From: Acidimicrobiia bacterium
GTDB taxonomy: Bacteria > Actinomycetota > Acidimicrobiia > Acidimicrobiales > Ilumatobacteraceae
Assembly: GCA_030425785.1 (NCBI GenBank)
Contig: JAUHYJ010000126.1
Span: 1 to 8,742, forward strand
Length of the DNA: 8,742 bases
Direction of reading: 5' to 3'
The translations under genes and the position numbers were made by a program. The notes beneath the pieces were generated by a model that saw only the letters and a program-made list of their open reading frames with translations, was not told where the DNA came from and searched no databases. This document shows positions 1 to 5,106 of the stretch, one piece after another; position 1 is the first letter of the stretch, and each line of letters begins with the position of its first letter.

Positions 1-1551
1 GCCCTCGAGCCCGTCTACGGGCCGGACGACGGCGAGTTCCCCGGCCAGTATCCGTACACCCGCGGGCCGTACTCGTCGATGTACCGCTCGAAGCTGTGGA
101 CCATGCGGATGTTCGCCGGCTTCGGCACGGCCGAGGACACCAACTGGCGATTCAAGGAGATCATCAAGGCCGGCGGCAGCGGCCTGTCGACGGCGTTCGA
201 CATGCCCACGCTGCTCGGCATCGACTCGGACGACCCGATGGCGCTCGGCGAGGTCGGGCGGTGCGGCGTCGCCGTCGACACGCTCGCCGACATGGAGGAT
301 CTCTACGCCGGCATCGACCTGTCCGAGATCACGACCTCGATGACGATCAACTCGCCCGCTGCGGTGATCTTCGCGATGTTCGTCGCCCAGGCCGAGCGGG
401 CCGGCGTCCCGCGAGCGAAGCTCGGTGGCACGTTGCAGAACGACATCCTGAAGGAGTACCAAGCCCAGAAGGAGTTCGTGTTCCCGCCGCGCCAGTCGAT
501 GCGGCTCGTGCGTGACACGATCGACTTCACGGCCGCCGAGATGCCCCGCTGGCACTCGATCTCGATCTCGGGCTATCACATCCGCGAGGCCGGTTCGACG
601 GCGGTCGAGGAGCTCGCGTTCACCCTCGCGAACGGCTTCGCGTACGTCGAGCTGGCGCAGCAAGCGGGCATCCCGATCGACTCGTTCGCGCCCCGCCTCA
701 GCTTCTTCTTCAACGCCCACATCGACTTCTTCGAAGAGATCGCGAAGTACCGTGCCGCCCGCCGCATCTGGGCGCGGTGGATGAAGGAACGCTACGGCGC
801 CGAGGACGCCCGCTCGATGCAGCTGCGGTTCCACACCCAGACCGCCGGCGTCTCGCTCACCGCCCAGCAGCCCGAGGTCAACATCGTCCGCACGGCGATC
901 GAGGCGCTGGCCGGCGTGCTCGGCGGCACGCAGTCACTCCACACCAACTCGATGGACGAGGCGCTGGCGCTGCCGACCGAGAAGGCCGCTCGCATCGCCC
1001 TGCGCACCCAGCAGGTGATCGCCCACGAGACGAACGTCGCCCATGTCGCCGATCCGCTCGGCGGCAGCCACTACGTCGAAGCGCTCACCGACGAGATGGA
1101 ACGCCAGGCCGAGGAGCTGTTCGCCGAGCTCGACGCGATGGGCGACGGCTCGATGCTCGAGGGAGCGATCAAGGGCATCGAGGACAACTGGTTCCAGGGC
1201 AAGATCGCCGACTCGGCATTCGAGCTCGAACGCAAGCTCAACAACGGTCGCCGCATCGTCGTCGGTGTGAATGCGTTCACCGACGGCAGCGACGACGAGC
1301 AGATGGACCTGCTCGAGATCACCAACGAGGACGAGCAGCGGCAACGCAAGCGCCTCGACACGGTCCGCCAGGATCGCGACACCGACGCGGTCGCCGCGGC
1401 ACTCGATCGAGTCCGGGCGGACGCGTCCGATCCGAACGTCAACATGATGCCGGCGCTGATCGACGCCGTGAAGGCGTACGCGACGCTCGGTGAGATCATG
1501 TCGACGATGGAGCAGGAGTTCGGCCGCCACGTGGAAGTCCCCGTCATCTGA
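1..1551 (+). CDS. icmA: B12-dependent acyl-CoA mutase large subunit, isobutyryl-CoA mutase type (5' partial)
   Basis: Catalytic TIM-barrel subunit of a coenzyme B12-dependent carbon-skeleton mutase. The frame is open from base 1, and YPYTRG is already readable before the first ATG at 79, so the start lies outside the window. 516 residues are present and about 40-50 are missing compared with IcmA-type subunits of about 566. Family motifs run in order: [17 protein letters not shown] (residues 32-48), [10 protein letters not shown] (61-70), [16 protein letters not shown] (144-159), [13 protein letters not shown] (187-199) and [10 protein letters not shown]. His193, in GYH, matches His244 of Propionibacterium methylmalonyl-CoA mutase. 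The positions matching Tyr89 and Arg207 of that enzyme are Phe38 (bases 112-114) and Gln156 (466-468), the known isobutyryl-CoA mutase pair, so interconversion of isobutyryl-CoA and n-butyryl-CoA is the best guess. 2-hydroxyisobutyryl- or pivalyl-CoA are alternatives. No C-terminal B12 domain is present; the next gene supplies it. Family is near certain, substrate is inferred. Confidence 0.93.
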   Translation, partial: ALEPVYGPDDGEFPGQYPYTRGPYSSMYRSKLWTMRMFAGFGTAEDTNWRFKEIIKAGGSGLSTAFDMPTLLGIDSDDPMALGEVGRCGVAVDTLADMEDLYAGIDLSEITTSMTINSPAAVIFAMFVAQAERAGVPRAKLGGTLQNDILKEYQAQKEFVFPPRQSMRLVRDTIDFTAAEMPRWHSISISGYHIREAGSTAVEELAFTLANGFAYVELAQQAGIPIDSFAPRLSFFFNAHIDFFEEIAKYRAARRIWARWMKERYGAEDARSMQLRFHTQTAGVSLTAQQPEVNIVRTAIEALAGVLGGTQSLHTNSMDEALALPTEKAARIALRTQQVIAHETNVAHVADPLGGSHYVEALTDEMERQAEELFAELDAMGDGSMLEGAIKGIEDNWFQGKIADSAFELERKLNNGRRIVVGVNAFTDGSDDEQMDLLEITNEDEQRQRKRLDTVRQDRDTDAVAAALDRVRADASDPNVNMMPALIDAVKAYATLGEIMSTMEQEFGRHVEVPVI

Positions 1552-1646
1552 TGAGCGGTCGATCGGCACACTCGACCGTGACCGGCGAGCGGCGAAGCGA
1601 AGCGGAGCCGGCGAGCACGGAGGCGACCGAAGGGAGCCCGTCGTGA
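1551..1646 (+). other. 31-codon open frame bridging the two mutase subunit genes (doubtful smORF)
   Basis: The ATG overlaps the stop of the large subunit (TGATG at 1549-1553), and the TGA overlaps the GTG of the small subunit (GTGA at 1643-1646). It would encode a 31-residue peptide rich in Ser, Glu, Ala, Thr and Arg with no recognisable motif. The DNA is purine-rich and low in complexity (repeated GCGAGC/GAAGCG words). It contains GTGACCGGCGAGCGG at 1578-1592, a 14/15 match to the true small-subunit start at 1643-1657. It may be only a purine-rich spacer, but the overlap at both ends would allow translational coupling across the 91-bp gap. Confidence 0.25.
1631..1636 (+). promoter_or_regulatory. 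Shine-Dalgarno AGGGAG for the B12-binding subunit
   Basis: AGGGAG lies 6 nt before the GTG at 1643. It is one of the few good ribosome binding sites in this window and fixes that GTG as the start over earlier in-frame codons inside the mutase large-subunit gene. Confidence 0.7.
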
Positions 1647-2041
1647 GCGGCGAGCGGATCCTCATCGCGAAGGTCGGGCTCGACGGGCACGACCGGGGCA
1701 TCAAGGTGGTCGCCCGCATCCTGCGCGACGCCGGGTACGAGGTGATCTACACGGGGCTGTTCCAGACCCCGCAGACGGTGGCCGCGGCGGCGATCGACGA
1801 AGACGTCGACGCGATCGGATTGTCGATGCTGTCGGGCGCCCACATGACGCTCGCTCCGCTGGTCGTCGAGGAGGTCAGGTCACACGGCAGCGACATCCCG
1901 GTCATCGTCGGCGGCACGGTCCCCGACCGCGACGTGCCGAAGCTGAAGGAGCTCGGGGTCGCCACCGTCCTCACACCCGGTGCCACCGCCGAGCAGATCG
2001 TCGCCGAGGTCGCCGCGGTGCTCCACGACGAGACCACCTGA
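1643..2041 (+). CDS. icmB: Cobalamin-binding small subunit of acyl-CoA mutase
   Basis: A 132-residue Rossmann-like B12-binding protein, the usual size of IcmB-type small subunits. It carries the base-off/His-on signature: AKVGLDGHDRG at residues 8-18 (Lys, Asp and the cobalt-ligand His match Lys604, Asp608 and His610 of methylmalonyl-CoA mutase), then SMLSGAH around residue 56 and VGGTVPD around 90. It should dock on the large subunit encoded 91 bp upstream to form the heteromeric mutase. The GTG start is chosen because of the AGGGAG 6 nt before it and because the protein then begins directly at the first beta strand (GERILIAKVG). It is presumably co-transcribed with the large subunit. No MeaB-type GTPase chaperone gene is visible in the window. 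Confidence 0.93.
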   Translation: MSGERILIAKVGLDGHDRGIKVVARILRDAGYEVIYTGLFQTPQTVAAAAIDEDVDAIGLSMLSGAHMTLAPLVVEEVRSHGSDIPVIVGGTVPDRDVPKLKELGVATVLTPGATAEQIVAEVAAVLHDETT

Positions 2042-2063
2042 CGGTCGCGCCTGGACGAGGCCC

Positions 2064-2132
2064 GGGCGCTGCGGCGCCCCGAGAAATCCGCGCCGAGCTG
2101 CTGGCGCGATGGTCGGGTCACCGGACCCTTTT
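2064..2132 (+). terminator. Possible terminator of the mutase operon (two weak hairpins)
   Basis: Two small stems follow the small-subunit stop. GGGCGC (2064-2069) pairs with GCGCCC (2074-2079) around a TGCG loop. GGGTC (2115-2119) pairs with GACCC (2124-2128) around ACCG and is followed directly by TTTT (2129-2132). The second looks like a short intrinsic terminator. Both stems are only 5-6 bp, so the call is tentative. Confidence 0.4.
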
Positions 2133-2167
2133 CGTCGGACCTCCCTGCGCGGCGACCGGTCACGACG

Positions 2168-2219
2168 GACAATCGCCGTCGTGAGAGTTTCGCCGACCCC
2201 TACGTCGGTCGTACCGACG
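2168..2219 (+). promoter_or_regulatory. Dyad and -10-like box before the small unknown gene
   Basis: CGTCGGT (2203-2209) and ACCGACG (2213-2219) form a perfect 7-bp inverted repeat around CGT. It ends 6 nt before the ATG at 2226. GACAAT at 2168-2173 is a 4/6 match to a -10 box and would place a transcription start near 2180, making the dyad part of a 45-nt leader. No convincing -35 was found. The dyad could be an operator or an RNA hairpin that occludes the start. Confidence 0.35.
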
Positions 2220-2225
2220 GTACCG

Positions 2226-2573
2226 ATGCAGCAGCGCGCCGCTGTGCACGGGGCCAGGCGGTCGGACCCGAACGACGAGAGCCTCCACGCCGCGCGGCTG
2301 TCGGCGGTCGTCGAACTCATCAAGAAGCTCACCGGTCGCGACGTCAAACTCGTGCCGCCGTCCCCCTACCTCGTGTCAGGGCCCGTTCGCCCCGAACCGG
2401 TGACGGTCGAGGTCGCCAAGCTCGAACTCGCCGACGTCGGCGACGGGGCCGACGAACCGATCGAGGTGGACATCACCGAGGTGATCGAACGGGGCACCAG
2501 TGCGCGCATGCGCCTGTCCGACGGCGAACACGGAGCGTTGCGTCTCCGCCCCGACCTCGACCTGGCCATGTGA
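2226..2573 (+). CDS. Small hypothetical protein
   Basis: I do not recognise this family. From the ATG at 2226 it is 115 residues. The N-terminal third is basic with a helical stretch ARLSAVVELIKKLTGRDVKL that reads as an amphipathic helix. A linker (VPPSPYLVSGPVRPEP) follows, then a strand-rich acidic part with alternating hydrophobic residues (TVEVAKLELADV, EPIEVDITEVIER) and a basic end. There is no signal peptide, membrane segment or Cys. Third-position G/C is strongly biased from 2226 onward, supporting real coding. An in-frame GTG at 2181 would add 15 residues, but that stretch uses AGA, GTT and GTA codons unlike the rest, so I prefer 2226. Neither start has a good Shine-Dalgarno motif. 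It faces the next gene and is separated from the mutase genes by about 140-185 bp with possible terminators, so it is probably a separate unit. Confidence 0.65.
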   Translation: MQQRAAVHGARRSDPNDESLHAARLSAVVELIKKLTGRDVKLVPPSPYLVSGPVRPEPVTVEVAKLELADVGDGADEPIEVDITEVIERGTSARMRLSDGEHGALRLRPDLDLAM

Positions 2574-2577
2574 GGGG

Positions 2578-2598
2578 GCGCGCCCTGACGGGGCGCGC
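2578..2598. terminator. GC-rich hairpin between convergent genes
   Basis: GCGCGCCC (2578-2585) pairs perfectly with GGGCGCGC (2591-2598) around a 5-nt loop. It lies between the stop at 2573 on the + strand and the stop at 2636 on the - strand, so it may serve both genes. There is no U-tract, as is common in high-GC actinobacteria. The word GGGGCGCGC occurs three times here (2575, 2590, 2617). Confidence 0.55.
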
Positions 2599-2635
2599 TG
2601 ACGAAGGCGTGCTCGAGGGGCGCGCCGCACGGACC

Positions 2636-3700
2636 TCAGAGGTAGTACCCGGTCACGTCGACGATGGCGTGGAACTCGGCGAAGGGGCCGGCGATCAGCC
2701 GCAGCCGGCGGGCGTCGTCGAGGCGGCTCTGGCTGCCGTTCGCGATGACCGCACCGGCATCGGCCCAGTTGATCGTCGACGTGTCGGTCGACTCGACGTC
2801 ACCGGGGACGACCGACAAGAAGCCGGGTGCGTTCGTCAGATCGATCGTCACGTTGAAGGTGATCGCGGTCGCTCCGGCCGGCACCGCATCGGGCGTCGTC
2901 ACCGCGCCGGTGACCCCGTTGCGTCCGTCGGCGACGCTGATGACCCGCGACGAGAACGGCGTGAACACGCCGGCACCCGGGAACCCCTCGTTGCGCGAGT
3001 CGAACACGCGCACCGGGTCGATCGGGGCGTAGCCGCCGGAGACGGCGAGCCCGCTGAGGCGCTGCCAGCGATTCGGAGCGAAGCAGTACCACAGCGTCCC
3101 GTCGCCGTCGCGAGCGAGCGTTCCGGCGCCACCCGACGTCGTCGGGCCGACGGCGCTGGCGTCGAGTCCGATGCGGCCCGACGCATTGGCGTACAGATCC
3201 CACGACGTCCCCTCGCCGACGACGCCGACACCCTCGGTCGAGATGCCGACCACGCCGCCACCGTCGTTCGAGATCCCGTAGACACCGGTGCCGGGCGACC
3301 CGTCGCCCGAGAACTGACCGAACAAGCCGTAGCCGCCGTCACCGGTCGCCCCACCGAACACGCCGCGACCGGATGCTCCGGACGAGTCACCGCGAACGCC
3401 GGCCGCGCCGTCGACCGAGTGCACGCCCTGGAGCGACGCGAGCTCGGACGAGGTGCCGTCGTCGACGCGCACGGTCGTACCGCCGGCGATGCTCGTCGTG
3501 TCGGTACCGGTGTTCGGCTGGCCGAGCAGGACGGGATCGCCGTCGGCGGCCTCGGCGCGCGACGACGACGCGAGACCGGCGACGGCGGCACCGGCGACCG
3601 CGGCGACGCCGCGACCCATCAGCCGACGGCGCGAACTCGCTCGATCGTCGGCCGCTGCGGGTGCGTCGTTCGTCGTCGGGAGTTCCTGTTCAGTGCTCAT
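2636..3700 (-). CDS. Tat-exported glycine-rich surface protein with C-terminal VFDSR/VTGYY domain
   Basis: A 354-residue predicted exported protein. Residues about 20-55 form a twin-arginine signal: SSRRRLMGRG, a hydrophobic AVAGAAVAGLA core, and a likely cleavage at RAEA|ADG. Residues about 85-200 hold short glycine repeats of the form G-(V/L)-x-G (GVRGDS, GVFGGA, GLFGQF, GVYGIS, GVVGIS, GVVGEG), which suggest a beta-helix or fibre-like stack. After a linker with WYCF, the last ~110 residues (DPVRVFDSRN ... FNVTIDLTNAPGFLSV ... HAIVDVTGYYL) resemble the beta-sandwich domain repeated in many actinobacterial surface proteins. I see no LPXTG, C-terminal membrane anchor or enzyme motif. The start at 3700 is chosen because it sits just ahead of the Tat signal; the 26 codons before it are not signal-like. 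The role is unknown, perhaps adhesion or wall association. Confidence 0.85.
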   Translation of the reverse strand: MSTEQELPTTNDAPAAADDRASSRRRLMGRGVAAVAGAAVAGLASSSRAEAADGDPVLLGQPNTGTDTTSIAGGTTVRVDDGTSSELASLQGVHSVDGAAGVRGDSSGASGRGVFGGATGDGGYGLFGQFSGDGSPGTGVYGISNDGGGVVGISTEGVGVVGEGTSWDLYANASGRIGLDASAVGPTTSGGAGTLARDGDGTLWYCFAPNRWQRLSGLAVSGGYAPIDPVRVFDSRNEGFPGAGVFTPFSSRVISVADGRNGVTGAVTTPDAVPAGATAITFNVTIDLTNAPGFLSVVPGDVESTDTSTINWADAGAVIANGSQSRLDDARRLRLIAGPFAEFHAIVDVTGYYL

Positions 3701-3704
3701 CCAT

Positions 3705-3774
3705 CGGGAGTTCCCGTGATCCCACGGCCTCAAACCGGAGCCGGCACGGCACCACGAGGTCGGGGAGCACCCCG
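3705..3774. promoter_or_regulatory. Divergent intergenic region with small dyads
   Basis: The gap between the surface protein (-) and the receptor-fold protein (+) is 104 bp. It holds CGGGA/TCCCG (3705-3709 and 3712-3716) immediately before the - strand start, and CGGGG/CCCCG (3761-3765 and 3770-3774). The first overlaps the only purine-rich stretch (GGGAAC on the - strand) that could act as ribosome binding site for the surface protein. No clear -35/-10 pair was found on either strand. Confidence 0.25.
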
Positions 3775-3804
3775 GCACGCCGACGGATGTGCCACGCTCG
3801 ACGT

Positions 3805-4491
3805 GTGACCACCCGCGTCGTCAGCCTGGTGCCGTCGATCACGGAGACACTGCGCGCCTGGGGGCTCGATCCCGTCGCCTGCACCCGGTTCTGCGAACAA
3901 CCCGACCTGCCAACGGTGGGCGGGACGAAGAACCCGGACATCGACGCGATCGTCGCCCTGCGTCCGGACGTCGTGGCGCTGGACGCGCAGGAGAACCGGC
4001 GGGAGGACGCCGACGCGCTGTCCGCGGCGGACATCCCGCTCGTCGTGCTCGACGTCGTCGATCTCGACGGGCTCGACGCCGAGATGGCGAGGCTGGCCGC
4101 TGCGGTCGGGCTGCCCGAGCCGGCGACCGTGGCGCCGACGGCACCGCCGGCGCCGAACACCGTGTCGGCCTTCGTGCCGATCTGGCGCCGGCCGTGGATG
4201 ACGATCGCGGCCAACACCTACGGCTCGTCCGTCCTCGTCCATCTGGGCGTCGAGAACGTCTTCGCCGACGCCCAGCCGACGTACCCGGTGGTCGAGCTGG
4301 ACGATGTCGCAGCCCGCTCCCCCGACCTCATCGCGGTGCCGAGCGAGCCGTACGACTTCGAGCCCCGACACCTCGACGAGCTCCGGCTGATCGCACCCGT
4401 CGTCGAAGTCGACGGTCAGGATCTGTTCTGGTGGGGCGCACGTACGCCCGCTGCGCTCGAGCGGTTGCGCCGTGCCCTCGACCTCGTCTGA
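3805..4491 (+). CDS. BtuF-like helical-backbone metal receptor protein, apparently cytoplasmic
   Basis: A 228-residue protein of the BtuF/FhuD-type periplasmic-binding fold (helical backbone metal receptor). The opening VVSLVPSITETLRAWGLDP is the typical first strand and helix of cobalamin-binding BtuF-like proteins. VGGTKNPDIDAIVALRPDVVALDAQENR-ED follows (two motifs joined), then a long linker helix and a second lobe from about residue 110 (VSAFVPIWRRPWMTIAANTYGS), ending with DLFWWGARTPAALERL. There is no signal peptide or lipobox: the fold begins within three residues of the GTG at 3805. An ATG at 3787 adds only six residues (MCHARR). Neither start has a Shine-Dalgarno motif. No ABC permease or ATPase adjoins it, so uptake of B12 is not supported; a cytosolic corrinoid or metal-binding role is possible. 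The B12-dependent mutase lies 1.8 kb upstream, but two genes intervene. Fold is confident, ligand unknown. Confidence 0.85.
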   Translation: MTTRVVSLVPSITETLRAWGLDPVACTRFCEQPDLPTVGGTKNPDIDAIVALRPDVVALDAQENRREDADALSAADIPLVVLDVVDLDGLDAEMARLAAAVGLPEPATVAPTAPPAPNTVSAFVPIWRRPWMTIAANTYGSSVLVHLGVENVFADAQPTYPVVELDDVAARSPDLIAVPSEPYDFEPRHLDELRLIAPVVEVDGQDLFWWGARTPAALERLRRALDLV

Positions 4492-4510
4492 CCTCGTCTG
4501 ATCTCGTCTG
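4481..4510 (+). repeat. Three tandem 10-bp repeats over a stop codon
   Basis: ACCTCGTCTG is repeated at 4481, 4491 and, with one change (ATCTCGTCTG), 4501. Because each unit is followed by A, TGA appears at 4489, 4499 and 4509, one in each reading frame. The first is the stop of the receptor-fold gene; the first unit encodes its last residues DLV. Confidence 0.85.
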
Positions 4511-4542
4511 ACGGCCGGCTCGGCTGACCGGAAAACGGCGAC

Positions 4543-4562
4543 GGCCCCGCCGGAGCGGGGCC
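4543..4562. terminator. 8-bp GC hairpin between the + strand gene and the tRNA
   Basis: GGCCCCGC (4543-4550) pairs with GCGGGGCC (4555-4562) around CGGA. On the - strand the hairpin is followed seven bases later by TTTT (4535-4532), so it fits best as terminator for tRNA-Ala, and it may also end the convergent + strand gene. Confidence 0.65.
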
Positions 4563-4570
4563 GAGCCGAC

Positions 4571-4620
4571 GCACTGTGTCATCCGCACCGTGTCATCGGA
4601 GTGGAGTCATCGGGGTGGAG
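4571..4620 (-). repeat. 14-bp-period degenerate repeat at the tRNA 3' end
   Basis: On the + strand the units are GCACTGTGTCATCC (4571), GCACCGTGTCATCG (4585), GAGTGGAGTCATCG (4599) and the partial GGGTGGAG (4613). Units 1 and 2 match at 12 of 14 positions, units 2 and 3 at 9 or more, and all share GTCATC at the same phase. The last partial unit reaches into the final bases of the tRNA acceptor stem (4617-4620). Confidence 0.7.
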
Positions 4621-4688
4621 CTAAGGAGAATCGAACTCCTGACCTCTTCCATGCCATGGAAGCGCTCTACCAACTGAGCTATAGCCCC
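4616..4688 (-). tRNA. tRNA-Ala (anticodon GGC)
   Basis: A 73-nt cloverleaf on the - strand. The acceptor stem GGGGCTA pairs with TAGCTCC (one G-T wobble). The D arm has GCTCAGTTGGTAGAGC. The anticodon stem CTTCC/GGAAG encloses the seven-base loop ATGGCAT, giving anticodon GGC, which reads GCC and GCU alanine codons. The T arm has AGGAG-TTCGATT-CTCCT. The discriminator base is A, and the 3' CCA is not encoded (ACCC follows). A promoter lies directly upstream and a hairpin terminator about 50 bp downstream, so it can be a single-gene unit, although read-through from rsfS 58 bp upstream is possible. Confidence 0.95.
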
Positions 4689-4701
4689 GAAAGCCTGTCG
4701 A

Positions 4702-4731
4702 ACGATAGCGACGGCCGGCGGCGATTCACAA
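4702..4731 (-). promoter_or_regulatory. Promoter of tRNA-Ala
   Basis: On the - strand TTGTGA (4731-4726) and TATCGT (4707-4702) are separated by 18 bp. The -10 ends 13 nt before the mature tRNA 5' end, giving a 5' leader of a few bases for RNase P to remove. It is the best -35/-10 pair in the window. Confidence 0.65.
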
Positions 4732-4746
4732 CAGCTCGGGCCGACG

Positions 4747-5106
4747 TCAGGCGGTCGACCAATCGAGCTTCGGGACGTCGGTGTAGAGACGTTCGATCTC
4801 GTAGAACTCGCGGATCTCGGCGAGGAAGACGTGCACCACCACGTCGCCGTAGTCGATCAGCACCCACTGTTGCTCGCGCACGCCCTCGATGCGGGCGGGA
4901 GCACGATCGAGTTGGTCCTTCATGTCCTGCTCGAGGTCCTCGACGATCGCATTCACCAGCCGACGGTTCGATGCGCTCGCGATGACGAAGTACTCGGTGA
5001 CACCGAGGACGTCGCCGACGTGCAACACGAGCACGTCGGTGCCGTGGGCGGCGTCCGCCGAGCGAGCGGCGGCCAACGCGAGCCGTCGTGCGTCCTGATC
5101 GATCAT
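4747..5106 (-). CDS. rsfS: Ribosome silencing factor RsfS
   Basis: A 119-residue protein of the RsfS/YbeB/Iojap family, which binds ribosomal protein L14 (uL14) on the large subunit and blocks subunit joining under starvation or during late assembly. The single conserved domain is complete: helix ARRLALAAARSADAAHG, strand DVLVLHVGDVLGVTEYFVIASASNRRLVNAIV (two joined family blocks), then the acidic GVREQQWVLIDYGDVVVHVF and the terminal REFYEIERLYTD motif typical of the family. The ATG overlaps the stop of the upstream LCP-like gene (ATGA, 5106-5103), indicating translational coupling. The nadD-to-rsfS order is widespread in bacteria and supports the call. It is followed by tRNA-Ala. Confidence 0.95.
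   Translation of the reverse strand: MIDQDARRLALAAARSADAAHGTDVLVLHVGDVLGVTEYFVIASASNRRLVNAIVEDLEQDMKDQLDRAPARIEGVREQQWVLIDYGDVVVHVFLAEIREFYEIERLYTDVPKLDWSTA

Noticed and set aside
934..1719. Open frame on the - strand opposite the mutase (261 codons)
   Set aside because: Shadow of the mutase genes; it spans the large-subunit stop and the small-subunit start with no homology of its own.
2570..3808. Open frame of 412 codons on the + strand opposite the surface protein
   Set aside because: Its product is an Arg/Asp/Gly-rich low-complexity chain with no motif, while the - strand has a Tat signal and a recognisable domain.
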